Assembly: GCF_048320135.1 (NCBI RefSeq)
Contig: NZ_CP182947.1
Span: 1,798,001-1,862,000 of the forward strand
Direction: 5' to 3'
DNA length: 64,000 nucleotides
Source: Ideonella_A sakaiensis_A
GTDB lineage: Bacteria > Pseudomonadota > Gammaproteobacteria > Burkholderiales > Burkholderiaceae_C
Position 1 is the stretch's first letter. Each line of letters opens with the position of its first letter. Below, piece after piece: positions 1 through 8,781 of this stretch. The position numbers and the translations under genes are program-made. Under the pieces are notes generated by a model. That model saw only the letters and a list, made by a program, of their open reading frames with translations, did not search any database and had not been told where the DNA came from.

Positions 1-100
1 AACGCGCTGTGCCCCAGTGCAGCGTCAAGTCATCGGGCAGACCGCCACGTCGCGCATCGCGGCGGCGCAGGTCGAGCGTACGAGATTCGGCCGCCAAGGT

Positions 101-586
101 TCAGCGGTAGCCGATCAGCCGGCCGGCGGCGATCACCGCCAGCCACAGCGCGATCGACAACAGACCGGCGAGCCGCCACGACAGGCGCAGCGGCTCGTGT
201 ATTGGATCGGACGTCAGCCGCCAGTGCGCCGAACGATGCAGCAATGCGGCGTTCAGCAGCGCGCAGCCGATCAGCAGCAGCTTGATGCCGAACAACGGCT
301 CGCCGATGTAGTCGAGCGGCCGGGTCACGAACAGCAGCGTCCCGGTCGAAGCCGCGAGCAGCAACCCGATCAGCGCGACCGGGATCAGCGTGCGCGCCAA
401 TTGATCGAGCGGATCGACCCGTCGGCGGCCGAGCAGCCGCAAGTCGAGCGGAACAATCGCGCCGAACAACAGCGCGATGCCGACCACGTGGCCGGTATTG
501 ACCAGCGGGTAGAGCCAGATCGACGCACGCAGCGTCTGCGCCAGCGCGCTGGCATCGATCGCGGCGGCAGCGGCCTCGAACGGCAA
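101..586 (-). CDS. Small integral membrane protein, DUF6644-like
   Basis: This is an inner-membrane protein of about 160 residues with no assigned function. Four or so hydrophobic stretches are visible, the first containing a His-Val-Val-Gly segment followed by LDLRLLG, which is typical of DUF6644-like proteins. It lies just downstream of the DUF6152 gene on the same strand, a pairing I recall for these two families, so they probably form one transcript. The start is uncertain: I chose a TTG at 586 because the frame upstream of it is antisense-like low-complexity sequence over the DUF6152 gene. The stop is the TGA at 103-101. The family name is from memory; the membrane character is seen directly. 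Confidence 0.6.
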   Translation of the reverse strand: MPFEAAAAAIDASALAQTLRASIWLYPLVNTGHVVGIALLFGAIVPLDLRLLGRRRVDPLDQLARTLIPVALIGLLLAASTGTLLFVTRPLDYIGEPLFGIKLLLIGCALLNAALLHRSAHWRLTSDPIHEPLRLSWRLAGLLSIALWLAVIAAGRLIGYR

Positions 587-600
587 CGGCCGGCCTGCGC

Positions 601-993
601 TCAGTTGCGGTCGGGGTAGAGATCGAAGCGGCGGCCGTTGATCTGCACCCGCTCGGCCTTGAACAGCTTCTTGTTCGGATCGGCCGCGCGGTGGCCGGTC
701 ACTGTCAGCTTGACGCCCTTCACGAGCATCTCGTCCTTCAACCCGGCACGCTGGTTGCGCCAAGGCTGGCCGACCTCGACGATCCATTCGGCGCCGCCGA
801 CGTCGACCGTCAGTTCGCCGTGCGGATTGCCGAGTTTCGCGGCAACGATCACGCCGCTCAGTTCGGAATTGCCGTCTTCGGCCCAGGCCCAGCCGTGGTG
901 GGCCGCCGCCGGTGCGGCCAGCGCCGCGGCCAGCAATACGCCGACCGCCGCTGCAAACAGGCGGCGCCCGCTGAAGATCTGATTCGATGGCAT
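601..993 (-). CDS. Secreted DUF6152 family protein
   Basis: This is a small exported protein of 130 residues. It has an N-terminal signal peptide (charged start, alanine-rich hydrophobic core, AAPAAAHH cleavage region) followed by the HHGWAWAEDG and GNPHGELTV motifs that mark DUF6152. The histidines right after the predicted cleavage site could bind metal, but that is inference. The ATG at 993 is preceded by a clear AGGAGG ribosome site nine bases upstream, which decides the start. The downstream membrane gene follows at once on the same strand, suggesting a two-gene operon. Its biochemical role is unknown. Confidence 0.8.
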   Translation of the reverse strand: MPSNQIFSGRRLFAAAVGVLLAAALAAPAAAHHGWAWAEDGNSELSGVIVAAKLGNPHGELTVDVGGAEWIVEVGQPWRNQRAGLKDEMLVKGVKLTVTGHRAADPNKKLFKAERVQINGRRFDLYPDRN

Positions 994-1121
994 CTGTGCA
1001 TCCTCCTGGCTCGAACCGGGCCGCGCAACCACACCGGGCCCGCTGCCATCCTAACGCGCGGCAGCGGTCGGTGCGCGCTCCGTATCATCGGCCCGGCCTG
1101 ACGCGCCGCAATCACCAACCG

Positions 1122-2096
1122 ATGCCCGAATCCGAAACCGAATCCGCACGTTTCCGCGCCGCGCTGCGCCGTCTCGGCAGCGACGTGCTGCAGGCCTACT
1201 GGAACCTGCTGAAGCTGATGGTGCCGACGCTGCTGATCGTCAAGCTGCTCGACATGGCCGGCGCAACGCAGTGGATCGGCTTGCTGCTGGCGCCGATGAT
1301 GGCCCTGGTCGGCCTGCCCGAGCCGACCGGCATCGTGCTGGCGTCGATCGTGCTGACCAACCTGTACACCGGGCTGGCGCTTTTTTTCGTGATGCTGCCG
1401 CAGATGGATCTGACCGTCGCGCAGGTCACGGTGCTCGGCACGCTGATGCTGATGGCGCATTCGCTGCCGGTCGAGGGTGCGATCGCGAAGGCGGCCGGCA
1501 TTCCTTGGCGGGCCACGCTGGCGCTGCGCGTCGGCGGCTCATTCCTGCTCGGAGCGATGCTCGACCGGGTCTACCGCGCCGGTGGCTGGTTGCAGCAGCG
1601 CTTCGAGCCGGCCTGGCAACCCGATGCGCCGGCCGGCGATCTGGCCGGATGGGCGATCGACCAGGCGACGATGCTGGTGACGATCTTCGTCGTGCTGGCC
1701 GGGCTGATGGTGATGCTGAAGCTGATGCGCTTGATCGGCATTGAGCGCCTCGTCCATCAGGCGATGTTTCCGCTGCTGCGGCTGACCGGCATCAGCCGCC
1801 AGGCAGCCAATGTCACGGTGATCGGCGTCACGCTCGGCATCACCTTCGGCGCCGGCCTGCTGTTGCGCGACGTCCGGTCCGGCACGCTGAGCCGCCGCGA
1901 CATCTGGCTGTCGATCGGTTTTCTCGGCCTCGCGCACAGCCTGATCGAGGATACGCTGCTGATCCTGCTGATCGGCGCAGACCTGTCGGGAATTTTATGG
2001 GCGCGGCTGCTGTTCGCGATCGCGCTGATCGGGCTGCTCGCCCGCCTGCCGGCGATGCGCCGCGTGCTCGATGGCGATGCCGCGGTTCAGCGGTAG
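1122..2096 (+). CDS. Nucleoside-recognition (Gate) domain membrane protein
   Basis: This is a polytopic membrane protein of 324 residues related to the nucleoside recognition/Gate family (YjiG/YjiH and spore maturation protein A/B relatives). It has two similar halves, each with hydrophobic helices and Gly/Pro-rich segments such as VGLPEPTG and GVTLGITFGAG. The acidic N-terminus before the first helix fits a cytoplasmic start at the ATG at 1122; the open frame upstream reads as random sequence. Substrate is unknown for most members, so transport of a nucleoside or small solute is only family-level inference. Its end overlaps the convergent DUF3297 gene by ten bases. Confidence 0.75.
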   Translation: MPESETESARFRAALRRLGSDVLQAYWNLLKLMVPTLLIVKLLDMAGATQWIGLLLAPMMALVGLPEPTGIVLASIVLTNLYTGLALFFVMLPQMDLTVAQVTVLGTLMLMAHSLPVEGAIAKAAGIPWRATLALRVGGSFLLGAMLDRVYRAGGWLQQRFEPAWQPDAPAGDLAGWAIDQATMLVTIFVVLAGLMVMLKLMRLIGIERLVHQAMFPLLRLTGISRQAANVTVIGVTLGITFGAGLLLRDVRSGTLSRRDIWLSIGFLGLAHSLIEDTLLILLIGADLSGILWARLLFAIALIGLLARLPAMRRVLDGDAAVQR

Positions 2097-2335
2097 AAGG
2101 CCTCGACCTCGCCCTTCAGCTTTATCGTCATCGGCTGGCCGCGGCGGTTCACCGCCTTGCCGGCAGCGACGCGGATCCAGCCCTCGCTGATGCAGTACTC
2201 CTCGACATCGGAACGCTCCTTGCCATTGAAGCGGATGCCCACCGGATGCTCGAAGACCTCGGCCACATGGTGCGGGCTGGCCGGATCGGTCGACAGGCGA
2301 TCGGGCAACGGAGGACGGTTGGTGGTGTCGTTCAT
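2087..2335 (-). CDS. DUF3297 family protein
   Basis: This is a small soluble protein of 82 residues matching the DUF3297 family, which is conserved in proteobacteria and has no known function. The family-like core is RPPLPDRLSTDP at the N-terminus followed by GIRFNGKERSDVEEYCISEG and a basic middle section. The length agrees with the family. I took the ATG at 2335 rather than a start seven codons upstream because the family normally begins with a short polar lead before the PPLPDRL segment. The gene converges on and overlaps the Gate-protein gene. Confidence 0.8.
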   Translation of the reverse strand: MNDTTNRPPLPDRLSTDPASPHHVAEVFEHPVGIRFNGKERSDVEEYCISEGWIRVAAGKAVNRRGQPMTIKLKGEVEAFYR

Positions 2336-2517
2336 GGGCGCGGGCGAAAGGGACATATTTTCAGGCGGATCGCTATCGTAGCGGCTGGCAGGGCAGCAAA
2401 AAGTCGACTCGGCGTGCAGGCAATCGCCGACACGGGATCACGCCCGCTTCCGACAGCCTTGGCCCGGATGCTTGCCCAGAATGGGAACCGTCAATTCACA
2501 GTCCAAGGAGACTCAAG

Positions 2518-2829
2518 ATGCGTAACAGCAAATTCCTCATCGGCGGACTCGCTGCCGCCGCTTCGCTGGTCCTCGCCGGCTGCGATGTCGAGAAAACCCA
2601 GGAAGGCAACGTGACCCTGCCGAAATACGAAGTCGAGAAGACGCAGGAGGGCAGCGTGACGGTGCCGAAGTACGACGTGACCACGCCTGACGTGGTGGTT
2701 GGCACGACGAAGAAGGAAGTCGAAGTGCCTACCGTGACGACCGAAACGAAGGTGCTCGACGTGCCGACGGTCGGTATCGTGACGGCCGAAGAGAAGAAGA
2801 AGCAAGAAGAACTCGCGCAGAAGAAGTGA
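2518..2829 (+). CDS. Small lipoprotein with internal duplication
   Basis: This is a predicted lipoprotein of 103 residues. A signal peptide ends in the lipobox LAGC (cysteine at residue 21). The mature part holds a tandem repeat, VEKTQEGNVTLPKYE then VEKTQEGSVTVPKYD, followed by valine/threonine-rich beta-prone sequence and a Lys/Glu-rich tail (EEKKKQEELAQKK). A good ribosome site (AAGGAG) lies eight bases before the ATG. The repeats and charged tail suggest an envelope structural or linker role, but no function is known. A possible terminator hairpin follows at 2889. Confidence 0.8.
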   Translation: MRNSKFLIGGLAAAASLVLAGCDVEKTQEGNVTLPKYEVEKTQEGSVTVPKYDVTTPDVVVGTTKKEVEVPTVTTETKVLDVPTVGIVTAEEKKKQEELAQKK

Positions 2830-2888
2830 TGATTGCGGGCGGCGCGGCACACAGTGCTGCCCGCTCTGCCAACCAAGCTTTGTGCATG

Positions 2889-2910
2889 GCCGGGCCGATC
2901 GCCCGGCTTT
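2889..2910 (+). terminator. Possible intrinsic terminator after the lipoprotein gene
   Basis: A seven-base stem GCCGGGC/GCCCGGC with a CGATC loop is followed by TTT and a little later another TTT. It lies between the lipoprotein stop and the cardiolipin synthase start. The T-run is short, so termination may be weak. Confidence 0.45.
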
Positions 2911-2938
2911 GCCCGTTTGAACAGACGATCATTGCGCA

Positions 2939-4216
2939 ATGAACGCTGAACCCAGCCTGCTCCAGGGTGCACTGCTGCTGTTTGCCGCTCTGGTGGTGGT
3001 GCTGGTGATCGTCATCTGGTCGATCCGGCGGCATCGTGATCCGAAGCTGAAGATCGAGTCGGAGTCACCGATCGACGCGCTGCTGCCGTCGCTGGCAGGC
3101 TTGACGCTGAGCACCGCGGTGCCCGGCAATTCGGTCGAGATCCATGAAAACGGCGCGTTTTTCGACGTGCTGGTCGAGCGCATCGCGGCGGCGCAGGAGT
3201 CGGTTCATTTCGAGACCTTCCTGTGGAAACCCGGGCAACTCGGCCAGCGGATTGCCAACAGCCTCTGCGAACGTGCGCGGGCCGGCCTGCAGGTACGCGT
3301 GCTGCTCGATGCCCAGGGTTGCCGCACGATGGAAAAACAGATGCGCGAGCAGTTGCGGGATGCAGGCTGCCAATTGGTCTTCTTCCACAAGCGCAAGCTG
3401 CGCAACCTCGGCGTTCTGAACGACCGCGACCACCGCAAGCTGGTCGTCATCGACGGCCGCGAGGCCTTTGTCGGCGGCCATTGCATCACCGACAACTGGC
3501 TCGGCGACGCCCACGATGGCGAGCATTTCGCCGATCTCAGCGTGCATCTGCGCGGGCCGATCGTCAACAACCTGCAGTCAGTGTTCAGCGAAAACTGGGC
3601 CGGCGAAACCGGCGAGCTGTTTGTCGGCGACGACGTCTTTCCGAATCTCGAGCCGGCCGGCGACGTGACGATGCACGCTGCCTATCTGAAACCCGAAGGT
3701 TCGGCGCCGGCCGTCAAGATCCTGCACCACACCGCGATCTGCCTGGCGCGCAAGCGGATCTGGATCCAGAACCCGTATTTCATTCCGGAGCCGGAGGCGA
3801 TCGACGCCTTCGGCACCGCGGTCGCGCGGGGTGCCGACGTGCGCGTGATCACGCCGTCGACCGGCGGCAGCGATGCACCGATGGTGCAGCATGCGGCGCA
3901 CCGCAATTACGAAAAGCTGCTGCGCTGCGGTGTGCGGATCTTCGAATACCCGCACACGATGCTGCACCAGAAGGTGATGACGATCGACGGTGTCTGGAGC
4001 GCGATCGGATCGAGCAACTTCGACGACCGCTCGTTCGAGACCAACGACGAGATCACGATCGGCATCTGCTGCGCCGAGACGACGCGCCGGCTCGACGCGA
4101 TCTTCGAGAAATACGCCGCCGAAGCCACCGAGATCAAGCTCGACGAATGGAAGAAGCGCGGCTGGTTGCACAAGCTGAGGGACAACTTCTATTACCTGGG
4201 CAACGAGTTGCTGTGA
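2939..4216 (+). CDS. Cardiolipin synthase, phospholipase D superfamily
   Basis: This enzyme of 425 residues would join phosphatidyl groups to make cardiolipin at the inner membrane. One N-terminal membrane helix is visible (about residues 8-28). Two HKD catalytic motifs follow: H165-K167-D172 in DHRKLVVIDG and H343-K345-D350 in LHQKVMTIDG, the second followed by GSSNFDDRSF as in bacterial cardiolipin synthases. The single N-terminal helix and length resemble ClsB/ClsC-type rather than the two-helix ClsA enzymes. ATG at 2939 lacks a strong ribosome site but places the helix correctly. Other phospholipid genes in this window (42508-44107) are not adjacent. Confidence 0.88.
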   Translation: MNAEPSLLQGALLLFAALVVVLVIVIWSIRRHRDPKLKIESESPIDALLPSLAGLTLSTAVPGNSVEIHENGAFFDVLVERIAAAQESVHFETFLWKPGQLGQRIANSLCERARAGLQVRVLLDAQGCRTMEKQMREQLRDAGCQLVFFHKRKLRNLGVLNDRDHRKLVVIDGREAFVGGHCITDNWLGDAHDGEHFADLSVHLRGPIVNNLQSVFSENWAGETGELFVGDDVFPNLEPAGDVTMHAAYLKPEGSAPAVKILHHTAICLARKRIWIQNPYFIPEPEAIDAFGTAVARGADVRVITPSTGGSDAPMVQHAAHRNYEKLLRCGVRIFEYPHTMLHQKVMTIDGVWSAIGSSNFDDRSFETNDEITIGICCAETTRRLDAIFEKYAAEATEIKLDEWKKRGWLHKLRDNFYYLGNELL

Positions 4217-4325
4217 CCGCTTGTGGCGCGCTCGGCACGCCACCCATTCCGAGCAGTTGTCCGACAGCGACCAGTCGACGGACTTCTTATGCTCGGCTGC
4301 AGGACAGCTTTCCAGAAGAGGCAGC

Positions 4326-4676
4326 ATGGCGACCGATCTGATCACCCAATTGAAGGAATACGACGAAGCCCGCGAAGGGATTCCCGGCGAGCACTGGATG
4401 GTGCTGGCCGCGGGCCTGGGCGTCTGGTACTGGTCGGCGAAACACCCGTCGGCGATCGTCAAGCTGCTTGGCGTTGCCGCGGCAACCGCGCTGATCGGAC
4501 GGGCCGCCAGTGGTCGTGACGGCTTGACGAAGCTGTTCCGCTATACCCCGGTCGGCGGCGCGCTGCGCCATGCACCGGCCCACCGCCAGGCCAGGCAGCC
4601 CAGCGACGGCGCCTCAGAACGCCTGCATCAGCACCGGCAGGAAGATCACCAGCGCGCCCGCCCCGATCTGCAATAG
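4326..4676 (+). CDS. Small hypothetical membrane-associated protein
   Basis: I do not recognise this protein of 116 residues. It has a polar N-terminus (MATDLITQLKEYDEAREG), then two hydrophobic stretches (around residues 20-35 and 40-60) with a YWSAKHPS segment between them, then a basic tail. The last 21 codons run across the end of the convergent TRAP permease gene and look compositionally random, so the functional protein may effectively end near residue 90. A GAGGCAGC stretch precedes the ATG. Hypothetical; moderate confidence that it is expressed. Confidence 0.55.
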   Translation: MATDLITQLKEYDEAREGIPGEHWMVLAAGLGVWYWSAKHPSAIVKLLGVAAATALIGRAASGRDGLTKLFRYTPVGGALRHAPAHRQARQPSDGASERLHQHRQEDHQRARPDLQ

Positions 4677-6395
4677 GCGGATCGCCAGCGCCGCCGGCGC
4701 GATCAAACCGAACGAGATCAGGCTCAGGCCGATCATCATCTGCACGAACGCGATGCCAGCCTCGACCGGGCTCGACATCAGCAACAGCAGTGCCGGATTC
4801 GCGATCATGCCGAGCGGAATCAGGTACAGGCCGACGCCGAGCGCCATCGACGTCAGCGCGACCTTCAGCCAGTTTTCCTCGACCATGCCGGCGGCGATAT
4901 AGACCGCACCGCAGACCGGCGGCGTGATCGTCGACAGCAGCGCAAACCAGAAAACGAACAGGTGCGCCTGCAGCGGCTCGAGGCCGAGCTTGGTCAGTGC
5001 CGGGCCGGCCACCGAGACGCAGATCACGTAGGCGGCGGTGGTCGGCACCTCCATCCCGAGCACCAGGCAGGCCAGCGCGGTCAGCGCCAGCGAGGGCCAC
5101 AACAGGCCGCCGGAGCCGGACAGGATCAGCGAGGTGATCTTGACGCCGAGGCCGGTGATTGACAACACGCCGATGATGATCGATGCACACAGGATGATCG
5201 CCGCGATCATCGCGACCTGCGCACCCGACGAGATCAACGCGCCGCGCAGGCGCTCGCCGGTGCGCTGCCAGTCGAAGCTCAGCCGCGCATCGACCAGCAG
5301 CATCACCGCGCCGGCGATGATCGCCAGCGAAGCCGCATATTGCGGCGTCAGTTCGGCGATGAACATGCCCCACATCAGCACCAGGAACGGCACCATGAAG
5401 AACAGCGAGGTGATGATCACGTCGCGCATTGCCGGTTTGTCCTCGTCGGCAATGCCTTTCAGGTCGAGGCGGCGGCAATAGGCGTTGACGCCGATCCACA
5501 CCGCGATGAAATACAGCAGCGCCGGCAGGATTGCCGCGGCCATGATGCCGGTATAGGGCACGCCGGTCAGCTCGACCATCACGAATGCACCGGCGCCCAT
5601 CAGCGGCGGCATGATCTGGCCGCCCGACGACGCGACCGCCTCGACCGCGGCGGCGAGGCGCTTCGGATAGCCGAGCCTGGTCATCGCCGGCAGCGTGATC
5701 GCGCCGGTCGATGCGACGTTGGCCGAGGCCGAGCCGGAGATCGATCCGAACAGCGCCGACGACAGCACCGATACCTTGGCCGCGCCGCCTTTCAGCCGCC
5801 CTGCAGCAGCGGCGGCGATGTTCATGAAGCCCTGGCCGGCCTCGCCGGCATTGAGCACCGCACCGAAGATCACGAAGATCGCGACGACGCCGACCGAGAT
5901 GCCGGTCAGGCTGCCCCAGATGCCGCCTTCGGCAATCGTCAGCGTGCCGAGAAAACTGTTCAGCGGTGTGCCGGAGTGGCCGAATTCACCCGGCAGGTGC
6001 TGGCCGAACAGGCCGTACAGCAGCGTGATCAACGCGAGCAGCGGCAGCGGCAGGCCGATCGCGCGCCGCGCACCTTCGAGCACGACGACCAGCAGCACGA
6101 TGGCGATCACCAGTTGCAGCTTGTTTTCGAGAAAGCCGTACTGGTCGGCCAGCATGTTGTGGTTCAACGCGACCCACAGCGCACAGGCGACGCCGGCGAT
6201 CGTGAACAGCCAGCCCGACCCGCGGGCGGCCGGCGTGCGCGCGGCAAAGACGAAGATCCACGGCAGCGCCAGCGCCATGTGCAGCGGCCGTGCAACGAGG
6301 TTCGGAATCAGGCCGTAGAAGATCTGCCCGAGGTGGAAAGCGACGCTGAGGGCGCCGAAGACGGCCCACAACAAGCCGTTGATCGGCTGACCCAT
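4614..6395 (-). CDS. TRAP transporter fused permease (4TM/12TM)
   Basis: This inner-membrane permease of 593 residues combines the small and large TRAP subunits in one chain, the form that works with TAXI-type binding proteins. The N-terminal third holds the DctQ-like helices; the rest is DctM-like with GSISGSASANVASTGAITLPAM and GGQIMPPLMGAGAFVM segments typical of the family. It imports a carboxylate-type solute using an ion gradient; the substrate cannot be read from sequence. It lies downstream of the TAXI binding-protein gene, separated by 87 bases containing a strong hairpin (6430-6462). ATG at 6395 follows a GGGGAGG ribosome site. Confidence 0.9.
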   Translation of the reverse strand: MGQPINGLLWAVFGALSVAFHLGQIFYGLIPNLVARPLHMALALPWIFVFAARTPAARGSGWLFTIAGVACALWVALNHNMLADQYGFLENKLQLVIAIVLLVVVLEGARRAIGLPLPLLALITLLYGLFGQHLPGEFGHSGTPLNSFLGTLTIAEGGIWGSLTGISVGVVAIFVIFGAVLNAGEAGQGFMNIAAAAAGRLKGGAAKVSVLSSALFGSISGSASANVASTGAITLPAMTRLGYPKRLAAAVEAVASSGGQIMPPLMGAGAFVMVELTGVPYTGIMAAAILPALLYFIAVWIGVNAYCRRLDLKGIADEDKPAMRDVIITSLFFMVPFLVLMWGMFIAELTPQYAASLAIIAGAVMLLVDARLSFDWQRTGERLRGALISSGAQVAMIAAIILCASIIIGVLSITGLGVKITSLILSGSGGLLWPSLALTALACLVLGMEVPTTAAYVICVSVAGPALTKLGLEPLQAHLFVFWFALLSTITPPVCGAVYIAAGMVEENWLKVALTSMALGVGLYLIPLGMIANPALLLLMSSPVEAGIAFVQMMIGLSLISFGLIAPAALAIRLLQIGAGALVIFLPVLMQAF

Positions 6396-6429
6396 GAGTG
6401 AAAGGATTCCGGGGAGGTATCAAAGACAA

Positions 6430-6462
6430 GACGGCGCGGTGCCATCACGACGCCGCGCCGTC
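6430..6462 (-). promoter_or_regulatory. Intercistronic hairpin between TAXI gene and TRAP permease
   Basis: A perfect ten-base inverted repeat, GACGGCGCGG/CCGCGCCGTC, with a 13-base loop lies in the gap between the binding-protein stop and the permease start. No T-run follows on the transcribed strand, so it looks like an RNA stabilising or attenuating hairpin rather than a full terminator. Confidence 0.5.
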
Positions 6463-6482
6463 GGCGCATCAGCAGCGGCTGA

Positions 6483-7442
6483 TCACATCTGCGACGGATT
6501 CAGCTTGAAGCCGGCTTCCTTGTAATAGCGCAGCGCGCCCGGATGGATCTTGCCGGTGATCGCCGGCATCAGCGACTGGTCGACGCCGTTCCACCACGCC
6601 GCACCGGAACTCATCGCCGCCTTCTGCTGCCAGAAGGTCTTCGTCAGCGCATAGGCGACATCGTCCTTCATCGCCGTCGTTGCATAGGCGACGACGGGAA
6701 GCGACGTCGTCTGGATCGGCGCCTTCTGCCCGGCATAGGTGCCGGCCGGGATCGTCAGCTTCTCGCGTCCGGTCTCCTTGACCTGCGCATCGGTCAGCGA
6801 GATCACCGTAACGCCGGTCGATGCCGCGGCCTCGATCACGTTCGGCGCCGGCCACGATCCGGCGGTGACGAAGGCATCGATCTGGCCGTTCTTCAACGCG
6901 CCGACCGCATTCGACAGTTCGGCGTCGGCCAGCTTGACCTTGCCTTCGAGGCCGAAGAGTTTCAGGTATTTTTCTCCTTCGGTCGCGCCGAAGGTGCCCT
7001 TGCCGAGCAGCACCGTCTTGCCGGCGAGGTCGGCCATCGAATTGATGCCCTTGTCGCCACGGGCGACAAAATGCATCGTCAGCGACGGGATCGGGAACAG
7101 TGCACGGATCTCAGTGAATTTCGGATCGACCTTGTCCTTGAACGGTCCGCTGCCCGATTGTGCCGATTCGACCAGCGGCGGCGGTGCGGTGAAGACATAG
7201 TCGCCGCCGCGGGCGCGGACTTCCATCACGTTCTGCGTCGAGCCCTGGCTTTCCTCGAGCGTCACGATGATGTCGCCCTTGGTGCCGGCCTTCATCGCCT
7301 CGGCGATCTGCACACCCATCTGGTAATACGAGGTCTCGGTTTTTGCCGATTTGTAGGTCACGCGGTTCTGCGCGCTGGCCGGGCCGGCATGGAGCAGTCC
7401 CAGCGCGGCGCTGATCGCGACGACTTGCAGCATCTTTCTCAT
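6483..7442 (-). CDS. TAXI family TRAP transporter solute-binding protein
   Basis: This periplasmic binding protein of 319 residues delivers solute to the fused permease encoded next. A signal peptide covers the first 25 or so residues (ending HAGPASAQ). The mature part has TAXI features: TSYYQMGVQIAEAM near the start, VTLEESQGSTQN, the GKTVLLGKGTFGATEG segment around the middle, and GALKNGQIDAFVTAGSWP after it. The ATG at 7442 has an AGGGGAA ribosome site and starts the signal peptide exactly. TAXI proteins often bind glutamate-like or other carboxylates, but the ligand here is unknown. Confidence 0.9.
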   Translation of the reverse strand: MRKMLQVVAISAALGLLHAGPASAQNRVTYKSAKTETSYYQMGVQIAEAMKAGTKGDIIVTLEESQGSTQNVMEVRARGGDYVFTAPPPLVESAQSGSGPFKDKVDPKFTEIRALFPIPSLTMHFVARGDKGINSMADLAGKTVLLGKGTFGATEGEKYLKLFGLEGKVKLADAELSNAVGALKNGQIDAFVTAGSWPAPNVIEAAASTGVTVISLTDAQVKETGREKLTIPAGTYAGQKAPIQTTSLPVVAYATTAMKDDVAYALTKTFWQQKAAMSSGAAWWNGVDQSLMPAITGKIHPGALRYYKEAGFKLNPSQM

Positions 7443-7617
7443 GGTTTCCCCTAGTCGAAGTCCGTCCGCCTGCGTTGGCGGATTGATGCTGTTTGTACCA
7501 GAGCGATGGCGGGACCGACACGGCGCCGCAGAAAGTCGCCGAATGCAGGATTCTTCTGACACGGCTGCTTACAGGCACGGCAGATAATTTGTCTTTCACG
7601 CGAATACGGAGATGCCG

Positions 7618-8781
7618 ATGTCCATGCGTTCGCACTCGGCACTGTGCCGCCTTGCCGACAGCACCGCCGCAGGCCTTGCGCTAGGCCGCGAAATTCGCGA
7701 CGCGATCGGTGCCGCCGACGCGATCATCGTCTTCGCATCGTCGCAGCACGACTACCAACGCCTGCTCGAGGGGCTGCGCGAGGCAAGCGGCTGCGCGACC
7801 CTGGTCGGCTCGTCGTCGGCCGGTGAATTCAACAACAGCGGCCGCGGTGTCGGCTGGGCGTCGGCAATGGCGCTCAGTTCGCCATCGATGAAATTTGCCC
7901 TCGGCGTCGGCCGCGACCTGAGCCGCGATCCGCAACGTGCCGCGACCGAACTGATCAGCGACTTCGGCGGCCTCGGCGACCGGCCGCTGCCCTATCGGTG
8001 CGCGCTGGTGATGACCGATGCACTGGCCGGCCATACCGACCAGCTGCTCGAACATCTGACCGTCGCGACCCGTGGCAGCTACAACTTCGTCGGCGGCGGC
8101 GCCGGCGATGATGGCCATTTCGCACGCACCCACGTCTTCGCCGGCACGCAGGCGCTGACCGATGCGGTGGTCGCGCTGGAAATCCAGTCGATGCAGCCGG
8201 TGGGCATCGGCGTCGCGCACGGTTGGACGCCGGCCGGCCCGCCACTGCGCGTCACCGAGGCCGATGGCCCGCTGCTGATCGGGCTGAACGGTGCGCCGGC
8301 AGCGGCTGCATTCGAAGACCATGCCGAAGCCAGCGGCCAGACCATCGACCGCGACAACGCGCTGCCCTTCCTGCTGCACAACGTGCTCGGCATCGAAAAC
8401 GGCAACGGCTACCGGCTGCGCGTGCCGCTCAGCCTGAATCCGGACGGCAGCGTCTCGTGCGCCGCCGCGGTGCCGGTCGGCAGCATCGTCCACATCATGA
8501 AGACCAGCACCGAATCGGCGGTGGAAGCGGCGTCGAGCGCGGCCCGATCGGCGGTCGAGGCGCTCGGCGGCAGGCAGCCGAAGGCGGCGCTGGTATTCGA
8601 CTGTGTCGCCACAAGGCTGCGTCTCGGCGACGCCTTCCAGAACGAACTCGATGCCTGTTCCGACATCCTGAAACCGGCCAGCTTCACCGGCTGCAATACC
8701 TACGGCCAGATCGCACGCGCCGCCGGGCAGTTCGGTGGTTTTCACAACTGCACCGCGGTCGTTTGCGTCTTCCCGGAATGA
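7618..8781 (+). CDS. FIST domain ligand-sensing protein
   Basis: This soluble protein of about 387 residues has FIST N and FIST C domains across its whole length (for example VGSSSAGEFN in the N half and TGCNTYGQIA near the C-terminus). FIST domains are proposed to bind small ligands, perhaps amino acids, for signalling. The start at 7618 sits seven bases after GGAG; an ATG two codons upstream and another two codons downstream are alternatives. Its stop overlaps the start of the histidine kinase gene (ATGA), so the two are made together and FIST is probably the sensor for that kinase. No signal peptide or membrane segment. Confidence 0.85.
   Translation: MSMRSHSALCRLADSTAAGLALGREIRDAIGAADAIIVFASSQHDYQRLLEGLREASGCATLVGSSSAGEFNNSGRGVGWASAMALSSPSMKFALGVGRDLSRDPQRAATELISDFGGLGDRPLPYRCALVMTDALAGHTDQLLEHLTVATRGSYNFVGGGAGDDGHFARTHVFAGTQALTDAVVALEIQSMQPVGIGVAHGWTPAGPPLRVTEADGPLLIGLNGAPAAAAFEDHAEASGQTIDRDNALPFLLHNVLGIENGNGYRLRVPLSLNPDGSVSCAAAVPVGSIVHIMKTSTESAVEAASSAARSAVEALGGRQPKAALVFDCVATRLRLGDAFQNELDACSDILKPASFTGCNTYGQIARAAGQFGGFHNCTAVVCVFPE

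Noticed and set aside
1..100. A gene end at the left edge of the window
   Set aside because: No frame in these 100 bases shows a recognisable protein segment on either strand; left unannotated.
5340..6401. A plus-strand open frame of 353 codons opposite the fused TRAP permease
   Set aside because: Composition is dominated by Arg, Gln and Asp with no motif; the minus-strand permease is unmistakable.
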